64,000 bases of DNA, taken from NCBI RefSeq assembly GCF_014805625.2, contig NW_023998440.1, positions 989,234 to 1,053,233 on the forward strand, written 5' to 3'. The position numbers and the translations under genes are program-made. This document shows, piece by piece, positions 25,636-38,439 of this stretch (position 1 is its first letter; each line of letters opens with the position of its first letter). Source of the stretch: Glossina fuscipes (Eukaryota > Arthropoda > Insecta > Diptera > Glossinidae). The notes beneath the pieces were generated by a model, which worked only from the letters and a program-made list of their open reading frames with translations, was not told the DNA's origin and did no database searches.

Positions 25636-26042
25636 GTATTCAATTTTCAAACTTATAAAGTAAGAAACATTTTGTTTTGTAGTGTGATTTCATTTATTGT
25701 TTGAATATCTATCTATGCGTTCTTTTCGTGTATTGCACTGTACGTAGGTATACATGCGTATAGTTTATATATATGACCATTGGTTGAACATTTTACCATA
25801 ATTGTAATTTATTATTCATAATTCATAGCACTTTTGTGAGTTGAGGATAAACAATTTGTACGTATTTCATATGGCTTATGCGTTATGTTCTATAGTAAGG
25901 TATGTTCTCTGGCATACAGTAAAGCCGTGGGGTAATTGCTAACAATACCTGGGTACAATGAATATTTTCATTATGTTTTAATAAAATTGATTTAAGTACT
26001 CAAGTCATATTATATTAAAGATTTACTAAAAAAATTATTTTA

Positions 26043-26071
26043 ACAACAACGACAACAACAACAACAACAAA
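26043..26071. repeat. (CAA)n microsatellite
   Basis: About nine CAA-type units with one CGA interruption. Confidence 0.85.
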
Positions 26072-26449
26072 AGTAACAAGGATAGCCACAATCGTATGAA
26101 GTAATAACTTAATAGCAAATATGTCATCAATTATATATGGATATGCATAACTGAGCGCTCTCTGCATTACTACAGATGATTTGCCAAAGGCTTGAAGTCA
26201 ATAAAACAATAAAAAAAGCATAATAATGTCTTCATATGAGAAAAAAAATAAGTAAAATAATTAAGAGAATAGACGTATTAGGGTAGAATGGAGAGAATGG
26301 GGAGGCAGACGTTATCTTTGATTTATTTCCAAGTATATGCAGATCTCGATTTGCGTCCTTGGGTGCTGGCGATGGAAAGAAGACTAGAAATAACATAAAT
26401 CGATATGTGTGACAACGATCCGATGTTTCCGAGTTGGACATAAGAATGG

Positions 26450-26565
26450 CATGGGCAACCAGCACATGGGCAGACAGACGCAGACAAATAAGCTTAATGC
26501 AAACTAACTTCCGAGTTGGCTTACAAAAGTTTGGTCTGTGTTGAATCCTTATATAACTTACATAC
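26450..26565 (+). repeat. Family A repeat fragment
   Basis: GGGCAGACAGACGCAGACAA, ATAAGCTTAATGC and TACAAAAGTTTGGTCTGTGT match the middle and right part of the family in forward order. Confidence 0.45.
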
Positions 26566-26569
26566 TGCC

Positions 26570-29210
26570 CACAAACTCAATACGCCCCGCACTGCAGGCG
26601 GTGTAGAGGTCAATACCTTTTAAGCTTAGCATTGGCGAGAAAAGTGGTATTACAGCGCTGGTCGCCGGTACTGCGTTTACCCATACATGCATAATTTCAC
26701 CGCATCACAAATGGTGAAATTGCATGAATTAAAGTCGAAGTTCCTGGGACTTAGTGACCGACGTATTACTTTGAAATTGACATCCTCCGCAGTTTTTGCA
26801 GTTAATCTTCAACTGTACTCAAATGAACTCCTAAGAAATGCATAATCTATTCAATGTTTGATTAGAAATTAAAAAATTATCAAGATCAACGCAAATGAAA
26901 CGCAAAGTGCTTCACACTGTGCATTTACTGTGTTCTCAAGTATTTACTAGATGCCAAATAATTTCGTTGATTATGAAAGCAAAGATATTCTATATAGATG
27001 TAGGGGTAACCTCTAAACTCCATTCATATAGATACGTAGGCAGTTGGATCTTGAAAATCTTGCTTTTCCGCAAAGTTTAAAGGATTTCTTATAACTACGG
27101 TTAAGTTGTTTTTTTTCAAAATAATGTGCAAATCTAAAAATAATAAGCGGTATTTTTATGCAATTCCTGCCAAAAATATTGCCATCTTCTCAATGCCACA
27201 GTCTTACTGGTAGTGTCAATTTCAAGTCAACGCACTTTCTTTGGTTAAAGTAAATCTAATCTTTCATGCAAAGTCATAAACGCAAAAGCTCTCCCGATTT
27301 CTCTATTAGGTTACTAATCCAATTCAATTTGAAAATTCGGCCCGTTTTCTGGGAGAAAGTGAAAGTATTGGCTGCTGTGATCGCATGATTTGAAAATACT
27401 ATCTTTACAAAATTTACTTTGTTTACTTTTGAAAATGCACACAACTGTACAAGTTATCACGCTAAAGTATACACAACACAGTTTCTCGGACGGTTCAACA
27501 GCTGTAGTTCGGAGTGTTACGAGACCCAAAACCCAAAAAAAACCTTATGAAGAGTAGGCGAACCACTAACCATTAACATCGGCGATTGCACTGCTCAATA
27601 GATGGCTTAATGTCCGCCGGAATCGTGTTTTCACGATACCCAAATATGGGTTTTTTTCGGGATAACCAAAAAACACGAAACATTTTGTCGAGACGGAGTT
27701 TCAAAATTATCTAAGATGTAGGAAAAAGTGATAGCCAGCGTTGGGCAATACTTTGAATACTCCGAACATTCGTTTAGATTGAAATAAAATGCATTTCTGA
27801 TCACAGAATAACCGACTTCACCGATATGTTCCGCTAATAAACTCCTATCTTAACCTCTAAAATTAGCAAACTTTTGATAAAAGCTGAGCTAAAAACAGAT
27901 ATGTTATAATAAACTTCCGGTCATTGCAAATTAAAAAGTCAAAACTTTTATTATAAACCTTAGTTTAATTTTGCTTCTCTCCCTTTCCTATTCATTTTCC
28001 TATTTCACCAGGTTACTCTGTTATGTAATGTGTATTTGCCGTATGCAACTTTTGTTTTCGTTTACTTTTGCCGGGTATGTAATTTCAATAATTGCTTTCG
28101 TTTCGATTTTCTTTTCCTTTCAGAATTACACCCTCTATTCCTTCTTAATCCTCTCTACCCTTCTTCATTCTTCAACAACTAACGTTAAAAAATTTTTATT
28201 ACATTTTTTATAACCTTCATCTTCACTTCAATGTGTCAAAAGCACCTACTACTGCTGTATATATATTCATAAGCCAGTGAAATCTTCTCCTTTCCCCTTC
28301 TGCCCCTACCTAAGCCTTCGTCCTTTAGTTTATGTTTTATGTGTATTAGTTTTCTGACTGCGGAGCAAAACAGACCTGTGCATGTAACTTGTCATTTTTA
28401 TGTCATGCATTTTATATAAATGGCAAGTATTTTCCCAACCTCATGCTACTGCCGCTCTTCCACCTCACCATCTCAGCATTGGACCACCATGCTACCGATA
28501 CTATTACTGCTAGGCTTTCACTTCTCATCAAATATTTGTATTATTGGCATGTAAAATTACATTCCTCTTTAGCTGCATTCCATCCCATGTGTTTACTTTG
28601 TCGTCTATCGGTCTCCTTCAATTTTTTCCCCCCTTTACCGAATTCAAAGTCATCATTTTGTGGTTTTCTCCATTTCCACTCCGAATATAAGAAAAAATAT
28701 TTCGATTTGCTGACATTGGATTTTATGAAACTTTTATTCAGTTGTATTTCTTCTTTGCCGTAATTAATATACTACGGAAAGTAAGTTTTCATTATGTTAT
28801 TAAAAACCATCGAAGCCAACGCATTTTACAAAAATTCAATGCACCTCATGTACGAAAAGGGAAAAAATTCCAATAGCATTGCTTAAAAATTCTTAATGGT
28901 CACTATTACAACGCATATTGTCCTGCTCAAGGGGGACAATAGAAAACTTGAAATCGCTTACAAATATCCATCCGTTAGAGCTCGAATTCATATATAATAT
29001 CCATATGAATTCTTTACAATTACATTCTTTATCCTAGGCAAACGATCGTCCACTAGTCAGCAAAGCTACTTTGCACAAGGCAGGAAATCTTGACCTCAAC
29101 TGCAAATATATCGAATTGTAGGCTTTCTTTTACGGTCTGAAATTTAAGTTAAGCATTAAGTGCCGAGCAGTTGCATCTCCCTTTTCCTTTATTTTCCTCC
29201 CTTTTTTTCA
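26570..29210. other. Non-coding stretch, T/C-rich in its right half
   Basis: From about 27.97 to 28.76 kb the plus strand is strikingly pyrimidine-rich, giving Ser/Phe/Leu frames of 80 and 124 codons that look like low-complexity artefacts. No gene recognised. Confidence 0.45.
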
Positions 29211-29214
29211 GTCG

Positions 29215-29905
29215 CAACATTCAAGAGATCGAGATGGAGGCAAGTAGCCCAAGCGGTTGGGAAAGCTACATTCAAGTTGCTTTTCTTCTAAAATTGAGAT
29301 TAGGTGCAAAAAGTAGCCTTTGTACAACAATACCTTTTGACCCTGTTTCCTTTCTGTTGTAATTTGTTTAAGGTTTGAGATGAAGTGCAAATGATCCCAA
29401 GTTTGCGTAGCTCAACTACAAAATCAATGTTTGTCTCTTTCTGTTGCAATTTCAAGGTGCTTTGAGATTACTTTCCATATTAAAGCGAATGTTTCTTGTT
29501 TGGTTTTTTGCTCTCATAATTTTATTATAAGGTGAGATGCAAAATAGCCCAAGCCAATAAATTTAGGGTTCATCTCATCTCTGTCGAATTTGAAAACTTT
29601 TTATGTTATGGTCCATATAAAGACTACCAGGGGTTTTTTTGCTTGTTTCGCTTCTTTCACAAGTTGAGGTCAAATACAAGACATCCTAAGTTCGCATAAT
29701 TCATGTACAAGTTCATAGTTTGTTTTCTTTCTTTTGCAATTTGAAAATGCTTTGAGATTACGCTCCACATCAAGGCGAGTGAAGGTTTCTTGTTTGTTCT
29801 TCTGGTTTCAGCATTTTAAGGTTAACTGAGATAAGGTTTACGTCAACCTGGTATGGATTTCGTGCTTGTGTATTTTCTTTCGTAATTATAATGCGATTTG
29901 AGGTT
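29215..29905. repeat. Diverged tandem repeat array, about 290-base long-range period
   Basis: TTGCAATTT followed by TGCTTTGAGATTAC occurs at 29444 and 29734 (290 bases apart), flanked on both sides by matching blocks (AAGTT-GC-TA-TCA-TACAA upstream, GTTTCTTGTTTG downstream). A shorter core like TTGAGATTAAGTGCAAAATAGCC recurs near 29297, 29374, 29531, 29662 and 29892. There is no reading frame of note. Confidence 0.65.
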
Positions 29906-30169
29906 AAGTGCAATGTATATGCAATAATAATGTAATAATGTAATTTTAAATTGCAACTCATCAATGGATCTTGAGGAAGTCTTCCTCCCCACTCTGCAAT
30001 AGTGGGCAAATTCTCCCTGTGAAGCACATTCTCTGTGACTGCCTTAACTTTTCCTTGGCTAGCAGTATTGCATTTGGGACGACTAAGCCTAAGGACATTC
30101 TACGCTACAGGATAGAATGTCAATACAATATATTACTTTATTAAAACTACTAGGCTCAATATCCAATGT

Positions 30170-30285
30170 ATTTATAAAAAATAGAGCTGATGGCCTGTGT
30201 TGCTAGGGCTCAATGTCTTTCTTTTAGTCTAAGAATTTATTTCATTACTCTAAAACTATAACAATAATAATAATAAATTTAGTGT
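30170..30285 (+). repeat. Family B SINE-like tail fragment
   Basis: CTTTTAGTCTAAGAATTTAT followed by ACTCTAAAACTATAACAATAATAATAATAAA resembles the 3' end of the 19341 copy (TTTAGTCTTAGAATTTATTC...AATAATAATAA). The tRNA-like part is not recognisable here. Confidence 0.45.
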
Positions 30286-30499
30286 TTTATACTACATCAG
30301 ATTATATATGTTACAATTCACATTACGCCATTACGGTCCATCCCTCCGCGCTTACTTCTGATATGGTGAGAAAGAGGTGGAAAAAGAAAAAGGGATAAGA
30401 TAGGGAAGGGCCTCAGCCTAGTGGAAGCGTGCCGTCTTGGTAAGTGCGACGCTTTTACCCAATAAGCATTCGCGATATCTACGACTAAGTGTACTCGCT

Positions 30500-30570
30500 A
30501 GCAATGGGATTTGAACTCGCGAATATTCGTGCTTCGTACACGCGGTCAGGTAGAGGAAGGTATCCTCTAA
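30500..30570 (-). repeat. SINE-like head fragment with B-box
   Basis: The reverse complement carries CGCGAGTTCAAATCCCATTG, a good B-box at 30507-30517, preceded by CCGCGTGTACGAAGCACG. It resembles the copies at 38.5 and 54.6 kb rather than the 19341 body, so it may belong to a second subfamily. Confidence 0.45.
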
Positions 30571-31128
30571 AGGCTGCCACAACTTCATTTTATAGGTAAA
30601 TTTGTGATTTTCATCAAAAAATTCCCTCCCTATTATGTGGAAAATAAATTAATTCATTTTTCTCTTTCGTAAAGTCATGTAACAAAAAAAAGCTCCGATC
30701 CAATTATATTTTCACACTGTTGTGGCGTTGAATAATGTAACAATTATATGCATAAAATGTAATTAATTTATGCCAAATTACCAACAAATAAACTCGTATT
30801 GTTTTCACAATTAATGTTACATATTCATGTAAATGTACACAAATGGATATGTGTATGCGTAAGAGTAAGTGTGGTTAGCAAAATACATATAATATTTTCA
30901 AATTTTTATTAATGCTTTAATATGAAAATCCATATTAAAACATGCAACGTATAGTCATATAAAATATTAATATGATTAGTGTATAAGTGTGCGTCCATAT
31001 GGGTGTGCATTTAGGCAAGTGTGTGTATAACTATAGTAAATCCAAGTCCCTTAACGAGAACAGAGTTTAGGCGTTTTATGATACCGAGTTATACATATTC
31101 GTGGATTCATATAAATGTATATACGTGT

Positions 31129-31129
31129 A

Positions 31130-31169
<40 letters not shown>

Positions 31170-31172
31170 CAC
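31129..31172. repeat. (AT)n microsatellite, first of a pair
   Basis: About 44 bases of AT repeats with one TTT interruption. A second similar tract follows at about 31.35 kb. Confidence 0.85.
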
Positions 31173-31346
31173 AATATATACAAAGTTGTTGGTGATTGCA
31201 GTAGAGCTTCGATTCATTCTCTCTAATCTAATGTTATATTTTGTGTTTTGTTGTTGTGTTTTGCTGTTAGTTTTGTACCTAAAAACTCTTTCCGTTATGA
31301 AATGCCTTCGGGGAATATTTGCATTTAGCATGACTATGCTTGACAG

Positions 31347-31366
31347 GCATATATACATATATACAC

Positions 31367-31402
<36 letters not shown>
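31347..31402. repeat. (AT)n microsatellite, second of a pair
   Basis: AT repeats flanked by ACATGTA on both sides; short frames rich in Tyr-Ile across it are repeat artefacts. Confidence 0.85.
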
Positions 31403-31407
<5 letters not shown>

Positions 31408-32637
31408 AATGTATATGTGAATGTATATCTATGCATGTACATGCAAGTACATGCAACACATGCTTGGCAAATGCATAAGCATATGGAGAGAAAAACCATT
31501 CGTACATGTATCGTGTTTTTTATTTAATTTAAATTTTTTTATTTTGTTTTGTTGTATTTTTTTCTTTTTTTTCGGTTCGGTTCTCGTTATAAAATTGAAT
31601 CATTAAATTAAATTTCCACCAAACATTTTCCTATTCTTTTCAGTTCATTTTCTGTTTTCTGTGCTAATCGCATGCATAGCTTTTGTAAGTAAATACCTTA
31701 GGAAAGAAAAACGAGAAAGACAATTATAATTACCTTAAGGCGAACTATGGATACCCGCTACTTAGTTGCAAAATATTACACAAAACATGTTGATGGAGTT
31801 AATGTCAATTAGTTCCACGTCTCAGCTTACGTGAGGTTAAATCAAAAAAAAAAAAAATGGATATGAATTTTGACGTCATTTCAGTTATGTGGCTAGATCG
31901 AATTCATTTTTCATCTTTTAATCTTTCATAATCGATTGAGAATTGTTCGTGTCATATTCCGTCTCTTCCTACGTTCATTATTGCGACTATCGCTCATTGT
32001 CCGCAAAGAAGCATTTAAGAGATCCGTTAGATGTATGTTACCAGCGTCATGGAAATCAGAACAGATAGAAAAGAATTGTTTAAAGATACTTCAAGGTATT
32101 ATCATTGGAAAATATTTGAATCGGTATTGGAAATTGTAGATATAAGCAATCAAGATCAAGACAATAAAGTTCCAACATAAAGCTCTTTACGATTATATAC
32201 CCGGATGTTGCAAGCAGTAAGACGAAATTAACTTACGTCTATCTTCCAAAAGAAAGCATAATAAAATAAGAACGATGATATAAAGTAATAAGATACTTAA
32301 TATGGAGCAAGCCTTGCACGTGAATTTACAAATAAAAAATTCCAGTCCTATGCAATAAAGCAAGAAAACCCAAAACTACGACTTTGCGATTTTATATAAA
32401 ACGTGTATATTATAAATGTCAAACTTTCTTAAGGATATAAAAAGAAGAAGCTATTTTTGTTTTTCTAGAAGAGAGAGTTTTCATGAAGCGATAATTCTGA
32501 GGAAACGTTAGGTGATGTTCTCCCTAAGAAGAATTGTTTTGGCATATTAAGGAAGTTAGTAAGATGATGTTATTCGAAGCGGGCATTAAATATATTCAGG
32601 TATGGAAAAAAAAAATGTTTTTAAAAAATATTAAAAA

Positions 32638-32925
32638 GCAAGTAAGAAGACTATAGTGGGCGGCAGCGCACCATTCCTACATCACTCTACAGTTATTAAT
32701 ATATCGACTTTTAGAAACGACGCGTTATATGGCGAGGCGTCGAACTTGAATTAATGCATGTCGTTGTGCCAAGTTTTATGAAAACATCTTAAATATTGAG
32801 GCCTGTAGGTTAAATACAAGCAAGCAAGCAAGACAGACAGACAAGCTTGGATCGATGAAAAAAATGATTCTGAATCGATCGGCGTATTAAAGTGTGGGTC
32901 CATATCAAGCTTTTCTGACTTGTGT
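32638..32925 (+). repeat. Family A interspersed repeat copy with left end
   Basis: Begins AAGTAAGAAGACTATAGTGG GCGGC, a left-end word shared with the copies at 39.85 and 44.2 kb. Continues with GGCCTGTAGGTTAAATACAA, CAGACAGACAAGCTTGGATC and GATTCTGAATCGATCGGCGT. Ends where the next copy starts in the opposite orientation. Confidence 0.72.
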
Positions 32926-33150
32926 GGACGTATACAGCTCCCAAAAAGGCTTGAGATGGATTCACCTTTTACGTCTTATGCTTAACATGCAAGCAGCAAG
33001 CTTTGAGATATTTTGATAAAATTCTGTGAACCGACGTGCTTTGGCTGCGTTGCAAGGACGCATGCTATTAAAAGTGTTTTGGATCGAACCACTTTCTCGA
33101 GCACTTCCTTTATATCGCCTTATTTAGAAAAGTCGTTACCTGAACTCCTG
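32926..33150 (-). repeat. Family A interspersed repeat copy, tail to tail with its neighbour
   Basis: GTGTGGACGTATACAGCTCC, AAAAAGGCTTGAGATGGA, TTTGAGATATTTTGATAAAA, GCATGCTATTAAAAGTGTTT and AGAAAAGTCGTTACCTGAAC give reversed landmark order. The GACAGAC box is missing, so this copy carries an internal deletion. Confidence 0.65.
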
Positions 33151-33639
33151 GTTGGTGTACGGTATTTGATTGCGGGCAATAATTCGCTATAGCATTTTTA
33201 CAGTTTAATTTAAGGAGGGTTGAGATTGTGCAAATTTTAATGTAAAAAAAAGTATCTACCTGCCCATAGCTAGGGGAGTATTTCGTGGATTTTAAAGATA
33301 TTGATTGCGTGGTTGACGAGTATTTAAATGAAAAGACAAGCATTTCTAAATAAATTTTCGAGTTGTTAAAAATTCGAATAAACAAAATGTATTTGAAATT
33401 TCAAATAGTTGTAACACTGGTATACAATTTGTTCGTAAACTGTCATTCATCCATTTTTACACTAATGCTATGATCAAAAAATAAGAGCAATAATCAAGAT
33501 AAATCACGCGGGTATATCGAATTTCAGAAATATATGTGCTCTAAATTGATAGCACTGTGACAGATATCTGTGCCAAATTTCACGTCATAAACGTCATTAG
33601 CGCTTCAGCTGAGCTTGGTTTTGTACGACAAAGAATGGT

Positions 33640-33945
33640 TTTTTCCGATTGTTACAACGCGGGATTTTCTCGAGGGAAGTTGCCTTAAATTTTGTTTACG
33701 AAATAAAATTTCTTCTGCTAGAACTTTTAAGACGTTGCAGACTACGTTTGACATTGCCGAGAAATGGTCGAGGACGAAGAGCCCAGAAGAGTCCAGGACT
33801 GGATGACTATCAACCTTTATCGGTGAAAGTCACGGCAAGCAAATCAGAGCGTTGTTGACGCTATTAGCATTTCAGACGGATCAGTCGGCAACGCTTTAAA
33901 AAACGCACAAATCTCGATTGGTTCTAAAAACACTCAATTTTCACA
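33640..33945 (+). pseudogene. Possible mariner-like transposase N-terminal relic
   Basis: Plus-strand frames give LKFCLRNKISSARTFKTLQT followed, after a frame change, by MVEDEEPRRVQDW and SVVDAISISDGSVGNALK. The first resembles the I.FC...KSA.ETF..L...F helix of mariner DNA-binding domains, the second the S.EDEPRSGRP linker, and the third the second helix-turn-helix (RRIS...I...GSV..IL). The order and spacing fit, but each match is short and stops interrupt it. Alternatives: chance similarity, or an unrelated decayed gene. Confidence 0.42.
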
Positions 33946-34949
33946 GTAATTCTTCGACACACCCAATAAACAAAAAATTGATTTTTTGAGAAATTGACGG
34001 CGACGTGGGTATTTAATAGCGGGTGTCCCGGTTTCCGTTCTAAATGAAATGACTGTTAGACACTCCATAAAAGAAGACCAGTCTACGAGTTATTTTAATA
34101 TGTTTAAATAAATCTAAGGTACGTAAAAAACGTAGAAGAGCCTCTATCAAGAGTGAAGCCGATTAATTTTAGCTGAACCTTAATTTTCACATTTCCGACT
34201 TCTTCGTCGCAACATTGCTGTATCTTCTTAAAATTACTTAAAGAGCCTGTCTCAACGACGTGTCTCAAACTGATAGCCGATGATGAAGGAATCAGTGCGT
34301 AGATGATAATTTCATGCACGCAAAGGCGATAACAAAAGCTGAAGCAAAGCTAAAACCCACCTCTTCTTCAACCTTTCAGAGGATATAACTTGAGGGTTTT
34401 TTACTATGGTAATACCAAGCGAAATAGTCGGGTAGCCCTTATTAAGATGACATGAGATTGAAAGCTTCAAACATTTGCAAAGCCGTGGAATGCCGTTATT
34501 ATAATATCATTGTAATATTATACTACTATTATAATACTAATGTTGAATGCCCAGTACAGTTTTTAAAAATCCCTGAAGTCTAACTCGCTCAAGCGAAAAA
34601 CAAGGACAAATGCTAATATTAATTTTAGAGTCAAGTTGTAATCGCCTCCTCAGCTTTACTACACGGAATGAACAAAAGGATAAAATATGAGGAAACTATC
34701 GTGAAAACGCTAAGCAAAAGTAGGAGTGTTGGCTTTTCGTACGTCAGGAGATTCTACCAAAAGAAAATGTGTTTGTCTTTCTTTACTTCGTTTCTTCTCC
34801 TCCTTCTTCTCTCCCCTCTTCATTCTTTTTTCTCTTGAAAGTCAAAATATTTGTTCAAAGTATGAGGAGCCGAATTAATATGACGATTTTGAGGAAACTT
34901 ATTGTGTTCATTTGAAGCACTTTAGTAAGGTTAGCAGGAAAATTTGAAA

Positions 34950-35020
34950 ACGACGGTCGTGGCTTAGTAGCTAAGGTCACATACTTTCTTAAGCCCATGT
35001 ACGCAAATTTCTCGATTTCT
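34950..35020 (+). repeat. SINE-like head fragment with A-box
   Basis: TGGCTTAGTAGC at 34960-34971 is identical to the A-box of the 19341 copy except for the last base, and a degenerate B-box-like ACGCAAATTTC lies at about 35001, near the expected spacing. Confidence 0.5.
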
Positions 35021-35159
35021 CGAGCACTTACACCGCCAGAAGGCGCCCAGTTGTAACAAGAAGGAAGGGATCAGCGAGTGGTGGCTGCCCAATGGGTATG
35101 TGAACAAACAGTATGAGCTATGCCTTTACGTGCAGTCGCTATAGCAACACCCAAAAGTA

Positions 35160-35235
35160 GCCAAGCCGTGGTGAGATTTGACACCGCGGACACCAGCTTT
35201 CTAGTCGCGACTCCTGTCTCCTGGGATATATGGCA
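35160..35235 (-). repeat. SINE-like fragment with B-box
   Basis: The reverse complement contains GTGTCAAATCTCACCACGG, a one-mismatch B-box at 35174-35184, preceded by CGCGACTAGAAAGCTGGTG. The A-box region is not clear. It lies opposite in strand to the head fragment at 34950. Confidence 0.42.
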
Positions 35236-35289
35236 GTCCATTCTTAACTTACTGGACTTATTCAGCAAAGTGAATAACATTTTGTGATC

Positions 35290-38200
35290 CCTATGAGAGG
35301 TGGTTGCCTAAGTGTTGTTGGAATAGAAGCACCAAATTAACTTTCAAATGGGCGGAAAAATCCCGCTTTAACACTCTCTCCGGCTTAAGCGAGCAAGTTT
35401 TGTTATGCATTTAAAATAGCGTTTCATTGGGAAATTCTCAAAGGATTTTAAAAATTCCAGAAAAGCTATTTATTTTGGAGCGCGAAGTCGCGCTGGCACC
35501 CACACTCATGCATACATAACCAAAGAACCATTAGAAAATCCACAGTGCTAATGTAGATTATAGAACTGCCACTTGCACATATATGAATATGAAATTCACA
35601 AGCACACATACGCATCTAAGCAAACAAACAGTACAACGCTTATTTGCATTTCAGCTTAACATAGAGCAAAAAAGAAAGAAAGAAAAAAACAAACCCGCAA
35701 CAATTCTGCATAGCAGCGAAAGCAACAATAATAAAACAATTTTACGGTATGCCAACGTATCATCCGATGTTGTCAGCTAATAACGTGAATTGCAGAAAAA
35801 CACAACAACTGCAACAATTTCTCTTTTCAATAAATTTTTGAAGTGCGTATCCATGTAAATATTCCTCTGCAAACAACAAAGTTGAACAACGAAGGCACCA
35901 CCGCATTTTCCACTTATGATGGTATATTTTTATGGAAGAAAATTTTTATTCATTTTTTTTTTTTTTTTTTTTTTTTTTTGCTTTTTTTAACCTTAAGTGA
36001 ACGGTTGTTGCTATTACTAATATTCGATGTCGCTTTCGTCGTCATTGCTGCTTGCAGTATTGTAGTGTTTCATTTCGTATTCAATTCCAAAGAGCATTAG
36101 AAAACTTTCTTGCAATCGGTTGCCTGCCTGCCCTTTCCCACCGCCCGTGCCTAAAATCTTATTACTTTCCATCGGGTTTTCATTACTATTGAATATTCTT
36201 CTCATTAAGCATATTTTCAACTATAAGCGTTACGCACTTATGAATGGTGCATAACATTTTTGTATCATCGCATGCTTGATGCATGGCTACGTATCTTGGC
36301 AAGTTGTTCGCAAACGTGTGCATTGTGCGCTTAACAATTGACAATTGAGAAATTAATGCAGCTCAAATTGCATACTAACGACAAGTCAAGTATTTCATAA
36401 ATGTATACATAGGCACATACATGCCTACACACACACACATATATATATACACGTACACATACATTCATACATACCTTCGTACACACATACATACGAACAT
36501 ATTAGCAATATATTCAAGACAATGCGTTCAAGTGTATTGCATATAATAAACAACCCATTGAGTTTGCGCACAATCGCCATCATTGAGCTCTTTGGTCGTT
36601 AATTTATAAAAAAAAAAAAGGAGAAAAAAAAATTCATTTATTTATTTATTTGTTTTTTTTTTTTTTTTGTACTATTGTTGGTAAAATGCTAAATAGTTTC
36701 AAGTGTGTATATATATATGTTTATACCATATACACATCATCAGTAAGTTTTACATAGTTTCTCATTTCAATGGTGTTGTGTTATTATGCAGCCGTAGAGC
36801 AGTAACAGCAGCTGAGAGTTTTTGTTTCAATTATTTTGTATTTAAAATTCATAACCTGACTGCCAGCGATCAAAAAAAAAAAAAACGTATTCATTGTGTA
36901 AAACCTAACGAGTAGTAAGAAAGAGAATGCGCTTGAGATATACATACATATGCATAAGCATAGGCGTATGTGTGTGTGCATATGTAACTGCATACGCATG
37001 CAAATTTTCACGCATTCGTTTTTAGATGGGCAAAGTTTTGGCTGCCGGTGTGAGTGCGTGTCTGCATATTTGAGACTGTGTTTGCGTTCATGTGTCTGTG
37101 TATAATGGAAATTCTCACAAATTAAAATCAATTGTTCATTTTGCCCTTTCTTTACACAATGACTTCGAATAGAAGAAATAAGATTACCATGAAACGAATA
37201 AAAGGCCACTGCATTACGTGGAAGTACATGCTTAAGTACCCTTCAACTATTTTTCGTATCTCTCTGCACAAAAGATCTTTGATTTTATCTTTGTTATATC
37301 AATGAATTTTATTACGACTGACTTTCTCTTGTATTCCCGGTCAATGCCTTTCGCTTCCACATATAATTTAAATTATTTACTCAAGATCAACTCTTAGTCA
37401 TTCTTAGTGTGAACAAATGTCATCGCCTATTTGTCTGCCTATTTGGTTAGCCTGATGTGAAGTTTTTTTGCAAAGGCACAAAGAGCTTTTACTGCAGATC
37501 TATAAAACTAATAAGGAATGGAATGACTTCCTTATCATCGGCGTCTTAAAATGAATATGTGAAATTTAAGAATTAATTAATTATCTCAAAATATAATTTG
37601 CAATTTCGTTTGTTGTCCGATAATATCATATGCACATTTTAAATATTTCGTGAAGAAGCTTTAGTTTACCGCTATATAGTTATTTTGCTATGATGAAAAA
37701 TTCCTTCTACAATACACTACGAACATCCATATAGAGATCGCTATCCTGTCGTTGTTTAGTTTCCTCGCAATTCAAACGACACTCTTTGAACTACATTAAA
37801 CGACAGTTGCTTTATTATGTAAATAACTCATTTTACAACCGAACTCATTGATTCAGTTCACTTGCCCGTTCCTTCTGTCCGAATATATGAGCTATCTTTC
37901 CATTATATATTTTTACGATGGGGTCTACATCCCAAATGTTGTAACAAAGAATTTTACATTCATACATACACATACATACGATTTGTGTCACAGTAAAATT
38001 GCCTACACTATTTTCGCTCATCATGGTCAGGGACACGATGTCAATCATACGGCCACGTCGAGAATGGACGAAAATGTCGCAACTCTTAACAAACGCACAT
38101 TGATTCCTTCATATGTACCCTAAGCTCTTAAAGGAAAGAAAGCTAATATCCTTCATACCTCAGGTAACTGCTTTGGTTTTCCGACTTGAGGAGCTTAGCT

Positions 38201-38435
38201 TGTGCCGAACTAGGAAATCCCTTAATCTAAACCACTTCTGTCGTCGAATATGCGTAACTCGGCATAGGTTTGGAATAGCTTTGGTTTTTTCTGTTAAAGT
38301 GGTTTTAATTCGGCCTTTTCTCTTATAATGAACAAACACCCAGGAGATGTAGCACGATGGTGGTCAGTGGCGGCTGCCAGTTTTATGTTTGGTGTACACA
38401 ATCGATAAATGTAGTGTGTTAACGAACTGAGCATT
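35290..38435. other. Non-coding AT-rich DNA
   Basis: Poly-T at 35.95 kb, poly-A and T tracts near 36.6 kb and CATACA words near 36.4-36.5 kb. A 141-codon minus-strand frame at 36784-37209 matches nothing I know. Confidence 0.45.
35953..35979. repeat. Poly-T tract (27)
   Basis: Uninterrupted run of T. Confidence 0.9.
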
Positions 38436-38439
38436 TATC

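Larger units (their letters stand above)
24500..26445. other. Non-coding DNA with microsatellites
   Basis: Holds the TTG/TTA, CA and CAA repeats listed separately. No gene recognised. Confidence 0.5.

Noticed and set aside
25284..25704. Poly-Asn and poly-Leu containing frames
   Set aside because: Produced by the compound TTG/TTA microsatellite.
27971..28763. Frames of 80 and 124 codons in pyrimidine-rich DNA
   Set aside because: Ser/Phe/Leu/Pro-rich low complexity with no recognisable domain; likely due to base composition.
31021..31527. 168-codon plus-strand frame and 130-codon minus-strand frame
   Set aside because: Both owe their length to the AT microsatellites, which encode Tyr-Ile and Ile-Tyr on either strand.
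36784..37209. 141-codon minus-strand frame
   Set aside because: Rich in Cys, His, Met and Phe from CATACA/TGTGTG words; no similarity to any protein I recognise.
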